From NCBI GenBank assembly GCA_946811185.2, contig OX328100.1, forward strand, positions 18,216,999 to 18,280,998: a stretch of DNA of 64,000 nt, written 5' to 3'. Source of the stretch: Hippopus hippopus. Its lineage: Eukaryota > Mollusca > Bivalvia > Cardiida > Cardiidae. This document shows, one piece after another, positions 1 through 10,443 of the stretch (position 1 is the first letter of the stretch; every line of letters starts with the position of its first letter). The position numbers and the translations under genes are program-made. Below the pieces are notes generated by a model. It worked only from the letters and a program-made list of their open reading frames with translations, did not search any database and had not been told where the DNA came from.

Positions 1-107
1 TGGAACAGCTTTGAATTTGGAGGGATGTAACATTTTTCGTTCTGTAAAGAGTAAAATAGTCAGCTATTACATTTTGTGCTTTTGATTAACTATGTGTATA
101 ATTCAAT

Positions 108-293
108 TTAATCCTTAACCTGCAAAAAAAAAAAATAAATAAATAAATAAGTAAAACTTTCAAGCTGATGTTAAAAACCAGAATATTTCTATTTCAAAGT
201 TATATTTTTGAGAAAAATATCCCCTTATCGGATAATGTAGATCCAAGATCAGATTGTACAGTCTGTGCAGTCTGATCTTGATCTACACTATCT
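108..293 (+). repeat. TTAA-B element, 3' truncated
   Basis: Starts TTAATCCTTAACCTGC, runs through an (AAAT)n expansion and ACTTTCAAGC, and ends just after the hairpin with arms around TGTACAGTCTGTGCAG. The distal part and right TTAA end are missing; a TGTC run follows directly. Confidence 0.7.
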
Positions 294-1000
294 GTCTGTC
301 TGTCCGTTTGTCCGTCTGGACAGACATCTTTTAAAGTCCTTGATGAAAATTGATTGAACTTCATACATGTATTCCTTTCGATAGTCCGCTGATAAAGATT
401 TTTTTCTTTTTTTATTTTGATGCCGTGTCATCAAAAAAGGGGGCTTGATGTATAATTCCATTATGGACTGATATCTCTTTAACAACTGGACAAACTTTTA
501 TGAAACTTCATATTTATCTTGTTTATCATAAGCCACAGACAATCATTATTTGTTTTTACCTAATCAAATGCTATGGTGTGGAAAAGGGGGGCTTAATGGA
601 TAATTTCGTTATAGACTAATAACAAAAAGGCCACATGTACATGCAAAACACAATACCTCTTATATGTTTCTGTCAAAATAGGTCTTTTAGACGCGGGAGA
701 TATCATTTCAACAAAATAACCTGTTTTAAATTGAAAGTTAACAAACGGTAGTTTTTCATGATATTCTTGTTTTGAGAAGTAGAGAAGTAAATAGTCAAGA
801 GCGTTGGTTAAAGTCAATGGATTGAACTGGATCTGGATTAGACCGGATTGGACTTAATAACTGGAATGAACCGATGGAATTGGAATGGACTCAGTAACCG
901 AATTTGAAATTTTTCTTCAATCTTGTATAAACCAACCAAGTTTTATATTTACCATAGCCACTTATTTCAAATTCGCTAGTCTGTCAGTACTTTCAGTACT
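294..1000. other. Non-coding stretch with degenerate internal duplication
   Basis: No gene seen. A (TGTC)n tract lies at about 290-315. Segments 425-475 and 570-625 are a diverged direct repeat; both read AAGGGGGCTT(G/A)ATG followed by ATAATT and TTATRGACT, and resemble the end of family A. Confidence 0.45.
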
Positions 1001-1008
1001 TTGATTAT

Positions 1009-1129
1009 CTTATAGGCATTACTAAACAAGCGGACGGTATAAATCTGGGATCAGACCACACATTCTGTGCCGTCTGATCTTGATCTATGCCGTCCTCAAA
1101 AGTCCCTATTTTCGCCTTTAATAGGTTAA
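1009..1129 (+). repeat. TTAA-B subfamily E element
   Basis: Carries ACTAAACAAGCGGACGG, a hairpin around ACACATTCTGTGCCGT, AAAGTCCCTATTTTCGCC and a right end TAGGTTAA. The same order recurs at 27022 and 29861. Confidence 0.7.
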
Positions 1130-1299
1130 TGAAAAACCTTTTAAGAAGATTTTGCATAAATAAATGGTAGATGTGTAATCTTTACATGTGTACGATCTTT
1201 ACGTTGAAAATATTTTCAGGGAAAAAAAATATTCTTTTTTATACTAAACTTCTTTTTCCTTGTATAAAAAAGAAAGAAATAAGATAAAGAGATACATAG

Positions 1300-1442
1300 A
1301 GAATAGATGGTTGGTGTCTTGGATGGGTTAAGTTTATCGGGCAAGGCGGAGGAATTTATCTGGTGAGCCGAAGGCGAACCGGATAAATTTCGGAGCCGAG
1401 CCCGATAAACTTAACCCATCCAAGACACCAACCATCTATTCT
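1300..1442. repeat. 143-bp hairpin with perfect 43-bp arms
   Basis: Arms 1300-1342 and 1400-1442 are exact reverse complements, starting AGAATAGATGGTTGGTG. A second, imperfect inner stem surrounds the apex GAGCCGAAGGCGAACC. The right arm is repeated in degraded form at 1530-1592. The ORF across it is a by-product of the palindrome. Confidence 0.85.
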
Positions 1443-1443
1443 A

Positions 1444-2030
1444 TTTATCCTGTCACTCACTGTAACGGAACAAAACAAACAAACAAACGAAAAAAGAAAC
1501 ATTGATAAAGACCGTACCTTTAATAAATTTCCGGAGCCGAGCCTGATCGACTTTCCCAATCCAAGACACCAACCGTCTATTTTATTTATCCCTTTTCTCA
1601 ATTACAATCCAAAATCCGACTAAATTGAACATTTCACTCGAAATAAGGCACATATTGACATCTTTCTCACTAGATCTATGAGAAACTTTAAAAAATGAAG
1701 AACCGTGTTTACAAAACCCTCTGGATATGCAGCTGCAATAATGACGTCATGAATGATATTGGCTACGTCATAATATTAAACGTGACGTATATCCGCAGAA
1801 AAATATTGTGGCAAAGAAGAAAATATGTTTTAACATAACAGACTATTAATTAAACGAGCAAAAGTATTCGCTAGCGATTGATTCATTCATTAGAGCAGTA
1901 AGACGCTTGGTTGAAAATAGTCCCAGTCAGCAAGTGCGCACTTTGCGGTCACGTGACCAACTGACGGATAACAAAAAAAATATACGGCACCCTGTTATCC
2001 GTCAGGTAAACCCGGAGGTGACAGGATAAA
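1444..2030. repeat. Probable 590-bp MITE-like element
   Basis: Opens TTTATCCTGTCACT and closes with the inverse, AGGTGACAGGATAAA. Inside are TGACGTCAT at about 1742, ACGTCATAAT and a short dyad CTGACGGATAAC / GTTATCCGTCAG at 1961-2005. It follows the hairpin at 1300-1442 directly, and the two may form one unit. No ORF. Confidence 0.45.
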
Positions 2031-2218
2031 GAAGGATTTACATATTAAGAAAAATGCAATTGTTTACCGTACTGACTTAACCGAAATGTGAGGTCATAGT
2101 AGCGGTTTGAGGAACACTGCAAAACCGTAACGTCCCTATTATTAAGCAGGTCCTTCAGCACTTTGTGACTATAACTTTTCTTTTGATTCGTAGCCACACT
2201 TTATCTGTCTGTCTTTAT

Positions 2219-2464
2219 ATGAGCTATATTCTCTGAAAAAGGGGCTTTATACATCTGAAAAAAAAAAAAAAAAAAATTGACCTATGTCAGCCTGCGCAGT
2301 CAGCGCAGGATGTGCTTTTTGTTAACTTGCTGCATGTCCAAAGACCTGTCTACCTCATGAAACAATGGGTTGTTCGACTTGGATCCATAATTATGTGAAG
2401 AGTTGCTTGGTATAATGCATCACGGAGATACATTAAACCCCCTGTTGTCAGAGCATGGCTTATA
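2219..2464 (+). repeat. Family A element
   Basis: Both ends are present (GAGCTATATTCTCTG, GAGCATGGCTTATAT). The first hairpin arm is preceded by an A run of 19 and the right arm has lost its tail, so the stem is short. Confidence 0.8.
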
Positions 2465-3013
2465 TTTTTTCTGAACGATTTAGTCATTACCTATTTAAAA
2501 CAGTAAAAGTTTTCTATAATTTCACAAGACAAATACTTCTGGGAATGAAATTGTTGTTGTTCAATGGTATGGAAAGCACCCAACGAAAAAGTGAAATCGC
2601 CATTTACAAGCAATTATGACTACTTTTCCACAATGTCTTCCCAATTTATCAGCTGAAATGGAATAACCTGTGATCTTTGTAAAGTGATGGAACAGTCTTT
2701 ACCACTTTGAAATTGGGTGAATGAATAAATCGAGGCAGCCAACCACTGTTTAGAACCCTCTTTGAAAATGAGTGAGAATAAAAAAAAAATGCAAACGAAG
2801 ATCACTATGCATTTATTCTACTGATCTTTGTCAATTGCCTTTTTATAAAAGATATTAAGAGGCGCCATTTGGAACCAATGGGGTAAGATACGCATGTGTT
2901 AGACTTCTTTTATTTATTTTTAGCTTATTCTTGTTCAAAGACAATAAGCGCCAATTATGGAACTACTAACGTTTTTCTTTTCTTTTTTTTTTTTTTGCCA
3001 AATTATATGTATT

Positions 3014-3277
3014 AGTCATGATCTGGGAAAAGGGGGTTTTATGCATATCCGTGATACAACATACGAAGCTAGTCATCACATAATGATGGATCCATAAAAT
3101 CCATTTTATTCAACAAGCTTAATTCTGAGGTAGAGCAGCCCTTTGACATGCAGAAAAATTATCAAAAGCAAAACATTTCGACCAAGGCCAGGCTGAGCGG
3201 ACTACGCAGCCTGACCTGAATCGATACTTTTTTTTTCAGGTGCATTACACCCCTTTTTCAAAGAGGATTGCTCAAAT
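3014..3277 (-). repeat. Family A element, inverted
   Basis: Reads GGATCCATAAAATCC, then the hairpin around GGCCAGGCTGAGCGGAC, then GGTGCATTACACCCC. The stem is damaged by several substitutions. Confidence 0.8.
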
Positions 3278-3512
3278 AATTTTACACAGAGACGGTAAGT
3301 AATAGCATTTTAAATGAAAATTAAAATTCAGAGAATGCATTCAAGTAAGGACCCGCATTGGAAACGTTGTGATATCACCTTGACAACACCCTTGCCTCCA
3401 AAGGCTGAAAGTAAATTGTTCAGTTGCCTTGTGTACTGAAAAGGGTTCTATCGGAAAGGGTGTCCCTGTGCGCCTCAAAAATACATCGAAAAGGAATGCG
3501 AAACTGCCACAA

Positions 3513-3774
3513 ATGAGCCATTCTTTGTGAAAATGAGGCTTAATGCATCTGCAAAAAGTATCGACCCATGTCAGCCTGCGCAGTCCGCGCAGGCTGACAC
3601 GGGTCGAAACTTTTTGCTAATTGTAAATTTTCTACATGTCAAAGGACCATTCTAACTCTGGATTCAGCCGTTTGTTAGACAAAAAGGATTTTATGTATCC
3701 GTAATCATGTTATTACTTGTTTGGTATAATAAACCATGCCCCTTTTGCTCCTTTTGCCAGAGCATAGCTGAAAT
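3513..3774 (+). repeat. Family A element
   Basis: Good hairpin with arms CCATGTCAGCCTGCGC and GCGCAGGCTGACACGG. The internal TTAGACAAAAAGGATTTTATG is kept. The right end has a small CCTTTTGCTCC duplication. Confidence 0.85.
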
Positions 3775-3862
3775 GTATAAGACGAATTTTTCTACTATGA
3801 AACAGTGCACATGATATTTGACTGCAAGCATTTGTTTGGAAATTAATTATAGCAATCGTACT

Positions 3863-4129
3863 TTAACTATTTTGTACCCTTATATCGACATTTCGATTCC
3901 AGTATCCAATTATAAAGTTTGTTTTGTCAGGATTTGCGTGACGGACATTATGAAACTGACGTGCAATATCGTCTTGTCTTTCAATCAACATTTCATGCAC
4001 TACAATAGTTTGCCCCATTCGAAAGCCTTCGGGGCCCATTCGACAATAATTAGACATTTCTTTATTATCCCCAAAGTTTGTTTGATTGAAAATACAATTA
4101 GATTTATGATGAATTCGACTTGATGTACT
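3863..4129 (-). CDS. Candidate terminal coding exon, unknown protein
   Basis: An open frame of about 88 codons on the minus strand ends at a stop at 3863-3865. It may begin after an acceptor-like GATGCAG at about 4130. The translation has balanced composition and includes MGPEGFRMGQTIVVHEML, then QFHNVRHANPDK, then IIGYWNRNVDIRVQNS at the C-terminus. An internal ATG at 4057 would give 64 residues. No family was recognised. The HE pair in VVHEM is not followed by a second zinc-binding histidine, so a metalloprotease call is not justified. It lies in the gap between family A copies at 3774 and 4433 and does not overlap a repeat. The plus-strand frame over the same bases looks like its shadow. 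A decayed retro-copy is the alternative. Confidence 0.33.
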   Translation of the reverse strand, partial: STSSRIHHKSNCIFNQTNFGDNKEMSNYCRMGPEGFRMGQTIVVHEMLIERQDDIARQFHNVRHANPDKTNFIIGYWNRNVDIRVQNS

Positions 4130-4265
4130 GCATCATTTCATTTCAAATAGTGCAATTTTATTAGAAAAAAAAAAAGCACCAATTTTATCAGAGCATAGAA
4201 AAAGGCACCTATTTGGAAAGGAAACTCTACTTTCTGGGTCAAGCTGTGCGCGGATGACGTCTGTT

Positions 4266-4380
4266 TTAACAGTTTCAGCGGAATAGCTAAACAGAAGAGG
4301 TTTTGCGGACGGCATAGATCTAGATCAGGCTGCACAGAATCCTTACTGTCCGCTTGTTTGTTTAAGCCTATAAGATGAAT
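4266..4380 (-). repeat. TTAA-B subfamily E element, inverted
   Basis: TTAACAGTTTCAGCGG at the left, TTTTGCGGACGGCATAG, and TTGTTTAAGCCTATAAG at the right. Half of the hairpin is lost, leaving GCTGCACAGAATCCTTACTG. Confidence 0.6.
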
Positions 4381-4432
4381 TTTTGAGTTTCAGTCGATTG
4401 ATTTCTCAACCATCGAAAGAGATCAAATGTAT

Positions 4433-4700
4433 ATGAGCCATGCTCCGGCAAAAGGGGGCTTAATGCATCTCCGTTATACATGATACCAGCCCAAGTCATC
4501 ACATAATTACGGATCCATAAGAGCCACTTTTTCAAATAACCGACTTAATCATGAGGTAGACGGGTCCCTTGACAAACAGGAAACTGACCAGTAGAGAAAA
4601 GTTTCGGCCCAGGTCAGCCTGCGCGGACTGCGCAGGCTGACCTGGGTCGATACTTTTCGCAGATGCATTAAGTCCCCTTTTCACAGAGCATGGCTCATAT
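4433..4700 (-). repeat. Family A element, inverted, near-consensus
   Basis: One of the best copies: ATGAGCCATGCTCCGG at the left, a hairpin of 20-bp class arms centred near 4626, and GAGCATGGCTCATAT at the right. Confidence 0.9.
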
Positions 4701-4764
4701 GTTTGGCGCTAGACGAGTGTAAGCCTATACCACACAGTTACGAGATTTAACGACGTAGATGTAG

Positions 4765-4850
4765 AAGGATTTTGAAATCATTGTGGGAAAAATAGAAAAT
4801 GTTCATAACCAGCATTTTCTCCTTTCCCCACAATATTAAGAAATTTTACT
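4765..4850. repeat. Family D hairpin remnant
   Basis: AATCATTGTGGGAAAA is paired with TCCTTTCCCCACAAT around an eroded loop. TTAA termini were not found nearby. Confidence 0.5.
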
Positions 4851-5524
4851 ACAAAAAACCAAATATGTTTAAGCTAATTTCCCTACTGCAATCAAATAGC
4901 CACAGAACAGTGTTCAATCTTTGTCTATTTTTAAAAGAGGCTTTCCACAGAAGAGTATCATCTGAGTTGCATTTGGCAGCCTAGCGAAAGTTGACATCAT
5001 TTCTTACTTACGCTAATATTTCACCCATCCTCTAATTCTGTCTAATGTTCTAATTTTAATTTTTCATGTAATATTTAATTTCAGTATTTCTTCGCAACTG
5101 CATACGTTACCTTTAGATTAGATTTGTTTCATAAAATTTCGAAATTTTCCATTCACTATAGGATTTGCAGACTGATAAAAAGTCCAGTTATTTACATGTA
5201 TATATCAATTGATTGTGTGATAGGTTATTTTTTGTATGTTGTATGTGAGAGATCGTGAGTGTGTCACGTGTCGTTTGCAGTAAATGTATTATCATGCTGC
5301 ATGACGAAAAACTCAAACATGTTTAAGTCAAATAAATAAATTCATAATTGATAAATATTTTCTACAATATCAGAAAAACTTCAGTTTATTTGTATCAGTT
5401 TTGAAATTGTCGTCAACCGAGTCTCACTTGGAAGAGTCTCGAATTTGTAAATAAATAAATAATTGTTCAGTCTGATATTGATATACTCTACCCAGACAAC
5501 TGTCCCTGGTGTCGACACGGTTCT

Positions 5525-5716
5525 CGCTTTACCAGATGATGTAATTTTAGACTTATTCAGATTGGAAGCATTTGCAGACTACAAAGTATTGTACTCATCA
5601 ATCAGATATGTGTCTATGGAATAGTCGTGAACATTGTGGGAAAAGGTAAATATGCTGGTTCCTGGCATCTTCTTTTCCCGCAATATTTTTCAACGACTTC
5701 ATCCTCTGATACTTAA
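5525..5716 (-). repeat. Family D element, inverted
   Basis: Runs from CTTTACCAGATGATG through GGAAGCATTTGCAGAC to the hairpin AACATTGTGGGAAAAGG / TCTTTTCCCGCAATATT, ending in TTAA at 5713-5716. Confidence 0.65.
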
Positions 5717-5746
5717 AGCCAGAGGACCGTATTGTTACGTGTTAAG

Positions 5747-6060
5747 TCCAGCCTCGGTAGCGCCGTTGGTAGCATACAGGACTTGAGACCGAAGGGTTGC
5801 TGGTTCGAATCCCAAGCTCGGCGGATAACTTTCCGAGGATTGACGATAATCATTGCGACAGGATTCCTTCCTCTCTTACAGCTGTTCATAGGTTCGACGA
5901 AGGTAATGTGGGAAAGCAGCCAGTGGCTTGTGTAGAATATTGTGCGCAATACTGATGAAATGAAACACCCGAAAAGCATAGATAGGTGCACTGGCCGCTG
6001 CGATGTAGCTGGAATAATGTTAAAAACGGCATTAAATTCCATAAGTCCACCAATCATTAA
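5747..6060 (+). repeat. tRNA-derived SINE
   Basis: The head carries a box A-like TAGCGCCGTTGGTAGCA and a good box B, GGTTCGAATCC, spaced as in tRNA. The body contains GGATTGACGATAATC, CTTCCTCTCTTACAG and GGGAAAGCAGCCAG. The 3' part GGAATAATGTTAAAAACGGC matches the 3' domain of other SINEs here. Pol III promoter activity is inferred only. Confidence 0.75.
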
Positions 6061-6237
6061 TGTCGTATTACGTGTTGTCCGAGACGTGAAGTCTGGTGCT
6101 TGGGCGTTCTTTGTTGAAGCCCTTAATAAGTAATATGCGTTAACAAAAGAATGGACAGTTCTAGCCAACCAACCAACCAACCCATTTATCTTATCGTCCG
6201 ATATAAAAGGAGTTTTGTGTAAAAAATGTTGCTCATT

Positions 6238-6508
6238 ATATGGCTTGCAACACGCGAAAAGGGGCATTCGGACATTTGCGTAAAGTGTCGTCTCGGATCA
6301 GCCTACGCAGTCCGCGCAGGCTAATCCGAGACGGCCCTTTACGACTACATTAGATTTTGTCCTACAGTAAACTTGCGTGAAACAGAAAATTACATAAAAA
6401 CGGAAAGTGTCGTTTCGGATTAGCCTGCGCGGACTGCGCAGGCTGATCCGAGACGACACTTTACGCAAATGTCCGAATGCCCCTTTTCACGTGTTGCAGG
6501 CCAATTAT
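6238..6508. repeat. Family C element, two hairpins
   Basis: Ends ATATGGCTTGCAACACGCG and CACGTGTTGCAGGCCAAT. Hairpin 1 is centred near 6312 and hairpin 2 near 6434, separated by a short unique spacer ending CAGAAAATTACATAAAAACG. Confidence 0.85.
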
Positions 6509-6536
6509 GGAATTGATACTTTCAGCGCCAAGTATA

Positions 6537-6742
6537 TTAACCCTTATCTTGCTGAAAAAGTTAATAAAACTTTCAAGCCCATAGTGAAAACCCGAATTAT
6601 ATTATTTCAAACTTATTTAGAAAAATATCTCTACATCGGACAGTATAGATTCAAGACCAGACTGCACGTTCTGTGCAGTCTGATCTTGATCTACACTGTC
6701 CGCAAACGGTCAGTGTGTCCCGCCAAGCAGCATAAGGGTTCA
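6537..6742 (+). repeat. TTAA-B element
   Basis: Left end TTAACCCTTATCTTGCTG, CTTTCAAGCCCATAG, hairpin GACTGCACGTTCTGTGCAGT, GTCCGCAAACGGTCAG. The right end has decayed to AGGGTTCAT. Confidence 0.85.
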
Positions 6743-6797
6743 TTCGATCTATTTCGACAGCTGAATAAACAAACCGCTGAAACCCAGAAAGACTACT

Positions 6798-6897
6798 TAT
6801 CTTACAGGCTTGACTAAACAGTACTTTTGTGCAGTCTGATCTTAATCTTTGTCGTACCCAAAAGCCCCTGTTCATGTCTATGTTCAATCGTACTTAA
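6798..6897 (+). repeat. TTAA-B subfamily E, internally deleted
   Basis: CTTACAGGCTTGACTAAACAG joins directly to the right hairpin arm TGCAGTCTGATC. It ends in TTAA at 6894-6897. Confidence 0.55.
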
Positions 6898-7084
6898 ACA
6901 GATCGCCAGACCTATAATAAAAACCATGCTTTTAAGTGGTATGACTGAAATTTTTCTGAATATCACACATAGAGTTGTTTACTTAAGACCGCCATTGGGC
7001 CTTTAAGTGACTTGTATTCGAATTTAGAGTTTGATTTTAAACTATACTAAACCCCCCCCCCCCCCCGCCCCTTGTGCTGTTCAC

Positions 7085-7275
7085 CTGTGTAAGATGTTGG
7101 GCATGGAAATGAATTGTAAAACTGGAATAAAGTTGGCAACTTTAATTCTAGTGTTACAATTCATTTTTCTGCCAGCGATTTGACCTTTACCTGACCATAC
7201 TGTAACAAATTGTGCGATTCGTAATAAAACACATACAGCTTTTAAATTGTATGAAGTAAATTTGCCTGCGATTTG
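7085..7275. repeat. Family L fragment
   Basis: TGGAAATGAATTGTAAAACTGG and TTTTTCTGCCAGCGATTTGACC match the middle of the L copies at 50883 and 60181. A C16 tract with one G lies just upstream, at about 7052-7073. Confidence 0.5.
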
Positions 7276-7409
7276 ACCCCTGAGATTGTAATTTTTGGCT
7301 GCTTGTAAGCCTTTAAATCTCACTTCTGCTTAAATAAACTGCATTTTCCCAATGGCTACAAATACAGTTCTGATACAAGATCAATAGACAGTTCGTTCAT
7401 AATCTAGAA

Positions 7410-7523
7410 TAAAGCTGTGGACAGTGTGGATCAGAGATCAGGCTGCACGTTCTGTGCAGTCTGATCTTGATCTACATTGTCCACAATAGCTTTCGGTGTC
7501 GTCTATGGTATGGAAAGAGTTAA
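7410..7523 (+). repeat. TTAA-B subfamily E element
   Basis: Intact hairpin GCTGCACGTTCTGTGCAGTC, stem GACAGTGTGGATC / GATCTACATTGTCC, right end GGAAAGAGTTAA. Confidence 0.7.
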
Positions 7524-7785
7524 TATGAAGCCGACCCAGAACTGAAGCAACAAAATTTTACGATAAATACACGAAAGAGAAGCACCCCAAGCAAGTCCTG
7601 TTTCTAGATAAACCGATACTTCAATTCGTAAATTTAATACAATTACGGAACAATAGTTTCCAGTCATTAAAACAATATTTCATGTTATATGATGTTTTGC
7701 CCTTACAGCTAGCCCATGGGAAAGTTTCTTCATTGATTAAACAATGTTTTTCTAAAACCCCTCGGTGCCAAATAAGTGAAATAAC

Positions 7786-8050
7786 ATGAGCCATGCTCTG
7801 TGAAAAGGGGGTTTAATGCATCTGCAAAAGGTATCGACCCAGGTCAGCCTGCGTAGTCCGCGCAGGCTGACCTGGGTCGATACTTTTTGCTATTGGTCAA
7901 TTTTCTACATGTATAAGGACGATTCTATCTCGGAATTCAGCCGGTTGTTGGACAAAATGGATTTTATGGGTCCATAATTAATTGATGACTTGCGTGGTAT
8001 AATGAGTCACGGTGATGCATTACACTCCCTTTTGCCAGAGCATGGTTCAT
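7786..8050 (+). repeat. Family A element, near-consensus
   Basis: ATGAGCCATGCTCTGTG at the left and CCAGAGCATGGTTCAT at the right. The stem CGACCCAGGTCAGCCTGCG pairs with CGCAGGCTGACCTGGGTCG. A family C copy starts at the very next base. Confidence 0.9.
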
Positions 8051-8318
8051 ATATGGCCTGCAACACGCGAAAAGGGGCAATCGGACATTTGCGTAAAATG
8101 TCGTCTCGGATCAGCCTGCGCAGTCCGCGCAGGCTGATCCGAAACAACACTTTCCGTTTTTATGTAATTTTCTGTTTTGAGCAAGTCTACCGAAGAACAA
8201 AATCTTATGTAGTCGTAAAGTGCCGTCTAGGATTAGCTTGCATGGGCTGCGCAGACTGATCCGATACGACACTTTACGCAAATGTCCGAATGCCCCTTTC
8301 ACGTGATGCAAGCCATAT
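8051..8318. repeat. Family C element abutting family A
   Basis: ATATGGCCTGCAACACGCG at the left, CGTGATGCAAGCCATAT at the right, with a hairpin at each end. The inner segment TTCTGTTTTGAGCAAGTC shows the fuller internal region absent from the short copy at 22995. Confidence 0.85.
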
Positions 8319-8407
8319 TAAGTCAGCAAACAATAACCTGATATTTAATTTTTTTCAGAATAACTTATATCCAAAACTGAATCTGCACAATCCATGGAGT
8401 CTGATCG

Positions 8408-8590
8408 AGGAATGTTCCGTGAAAAGGGGGTTTGATGCATTTGCAAAGAGTATCGATCTAAGTCAGCCTGTCGAAACTATTTTTTCATAAATTTTCTGCA
8501 TGCAAAGGTCCATTCTACCTCATAATTCACTTGGTTGTTAGACAAGATAGATTTTATAGATCCCCCTTTTGCAAGAGCATGGCTCACATG
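8408..8590 (+). repeat. Family A element with internal deletions
   Basis: The hairpin loop and right arm are gone (AAGTCAGCCTGTCGAAAC), and about 60 bp before the right end is deleted (TAGATCCCCCTTTTGC). Both termini remain. Confidence 0.75.
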
Positions 8591-8910
8591 AAATCGGTTT
8601 TGGCGCCACACGGTTTGTCGTGTTTCGATGTACAATGGAATATTTACGGAAGACATGTTGCATTTTGTTTCCTTAGAGATTTGAAATTATATAACAATAT
8701 CTAAATAACAGCAGACGATAAACTAGTAATTGGAAATAACAGGAATTAAATTAAAACGAATTTAGGATATGTTGTACTTTAACTACACGCTAAGCCTGGG
8801 CATTTATTCATCTTATTATTCCATATCGATTGTAAAACAGTTTTCTATAACATAAACCTTTCTAAAACAATCCCAAATTTTCACGATCCTGAAAAGAAGG
8901 CTTTTTGTAA

Positions 8911-9165
8911 ATGGGCCATGGTCTGTGAAAAGGGGGCTTGATTTACTTGCAAAGGATATTGACTCAGGTCAATCTGTGCAGTCTGACCTGGACCGAATTT
9001 CTTTTGCTATTGGCCAATATTCTGCATGCCAAAATACCACTGTTTTTCGTGATTCAGTTGGTTGTGAGACAAAATGAATCTTATGGATCCCTAATTATGT
9101 ATTCACTTGCATTGTAAAATACATCACGGAGATGCCTTAAGCCCGCATTGCCGGAGCATGGCTCT
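8911..9165 (+). repeat. Family A element, diverged
   Basis: ATGGGCCATGGTCTGTG at the left and GGAGCATGGCTCT at the right. The stem is shortened to AGGTCAATCTGTGCAGTC. Confidence 0.75.
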
Positions 9166-9613
9166 ACTGTCAACAACGTGTTTTAACCATTTGTGTCATT
9201 TTTATACATCCATGCATTCATCTTCCTTTACAGGCTAAAGCGTGAGTTAGGGAAGATTTTAGAAATATACTTGGTGGACGGTTAGAGGTTAAGAGAGAGT
9301 TAAGGGGCAGTGAGATTTAGTGAGAGAGATTAATTCACCTACCCTAATCCTGCATGACTAATTAGTGAACACTCTTTTTCTTTCATTCTGACTTAGATCT
9401 TTACCAAGGACAGACGTATTCTGGGACCTGGAAGCTTTGAGCAGACCCAGATGATCAAATTTATTTATATCTCCGGCAGTTATTTATTCCGATAAGTTTT
9501 ATTTTGTTGCACACTTTTATTTTTTTTTTTGTACTGAGCATGGCAGATTGCTAAAGATATTTTAATAATGCCTATTCCAGGCTTTCTGTACACAACAGCA
9601 CAGTGAAAGAACT
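9166..9613. other. No gene seen
   Basis: Unique-looking sequence with TTAGTGAGAGAGATT and a T10 run near 9523. No open frame with splice signals and no repeat family was recognised. Confidence 0.4.
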
Positions 9614-9842
9614 TTAACCCTATATTATACAATCCCGAGTTTTAATGATCCAATGAAATATAGCTTTTAGAAACATTGTGGAAAAAGGAGAAAATGCTGG
9701 TAACCAGCATTTCATTTTTTTCCCACAATGCTTTCTACTCTTTACAGGTCAAATTTTATCATTTGAGAAACATTTAAATTTTCCGCTGGAAATGCTTTTA
9801 ATTTGGAAAAGTACAACATTTTGTCGTTTGGTAGAGTTATAA
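9614..9842 (+). repeat. Family D element
   Basis: TTAACCCTATATTATAC at the left. The hairpin loop is the consensus TGCTGGTAACCAGCA. The right end TTTGGTAGAGTTAT has lost its final TTAA. Confidence 0.8.
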
Positions 9843-10010
9843 GAAGCGTTGTTCTTCTTTTTCCGGGTCACATAAACATTGTTGGAAAAAGAGAAAATGC
9901 TGGTTGGCAGCATTTTCTCCTTTTCCCACCACGATTTCTGCACTTTTAAAGAAAAGTTTCATCGTTTTATTTGTTTACTTTGTCGTCTGCAATTGCTTTC
10001 AAAATGGAAG
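9843..10010 (+). repeat. Second family D copy, truncated at both ends
   Basis: Head-to-tail with the previous copy. Hairpin ACATTGTTGGAAAAAG / CTTTTCCCACCACGAT. It stops at CTTTCAAAATGG where a family U palindrome begins, so U probably interrupted it. Confidence 0.65.
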
Positions 10011-10014
10011 AGCC

Positions 10015-10142
10015 GGTGTAATGCAGAGAAATGACCCTCCCTTACAAAATGACCCATGGGTCATTTCACTACGTAGAGGAATGACCCGGGTCATTATTCT
10101 ACGTAGAGAAATGACCCCAGACCGTAGAGAAAGGACCCCCCT
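10015..10142. repeat. Family U palindromic repeat, expanded form
   Basis: Begins GGTGTAATGCAGAGAAATG like the perfect palindrome at 23654. It then repeats the module GTAGAG(A/G)AATGACCC three times, with inverted GGGTCATT between modules. It ends AGGACCCCC. Confidence 0.75.
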
Positions 10143-10326
10143 CTAGCTGTAGTATAGTAGTAGATCTAGTAGAAAATGACGCACCGGATTGCATTTTTTC
10201 TCGTTCCCTCAGCCTGCCTCTTTTTACAACAAACAATATAAAAACGCGTTTTTTGGCGCAAAAACAAGGTCTGAAATGAATCCTGAAAAAGGAATATGTA
10301 CTGCATTAAGGTTTTGTTTATGGTAA

Positions 10327-10435
10327 CATGTTAAAACATTGTGGTAGAAAAGAGGCATGGTCTATCATGATTTCTTTTCCCGCAAAATGTCAAAACCAAT
10401 TCAATTCAAAAGGAAAAAATGTCGTCTGCGGGTAT
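10327..10435 (+). repeat. Family D remnant
   Basis: AAAACATTGTGGTAGAAAAG and TTTCTTTTCCCGCAAAATG flank a short loop, with TGTCGTCTGCGGG following. Termini are lost. Confidence 0.5.
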
Positions 10436-10443
10436 AAATACAA

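Noticed and set aside
4049..4129. Metalloprotease from the HE pair in the 3863-4129 frame
   Set aside because: No H-E-x-x-H arrangement is present, so the active site of that fold cannot be supported.
5751..5825. tRNA gene
   Set aside because: Box A and box B are present, but the stems do not pair as a cloverleaf and SINE body follows directly.
5713..6267. 184-residue minus-strand ORF, the second longest here
   Set aside because: It runs antisense through the SINE at 5747 and into a family C copy. The motif WDSNQQPFGLKSC is the antisense of a tRNA-like box B region, a well-known source of spurious proteins.
6407..6817. 136-residue plus-strand ORF
   Set aside because: It crosses family C, family B and subfamily E copies in succession; no single unit encodes it.
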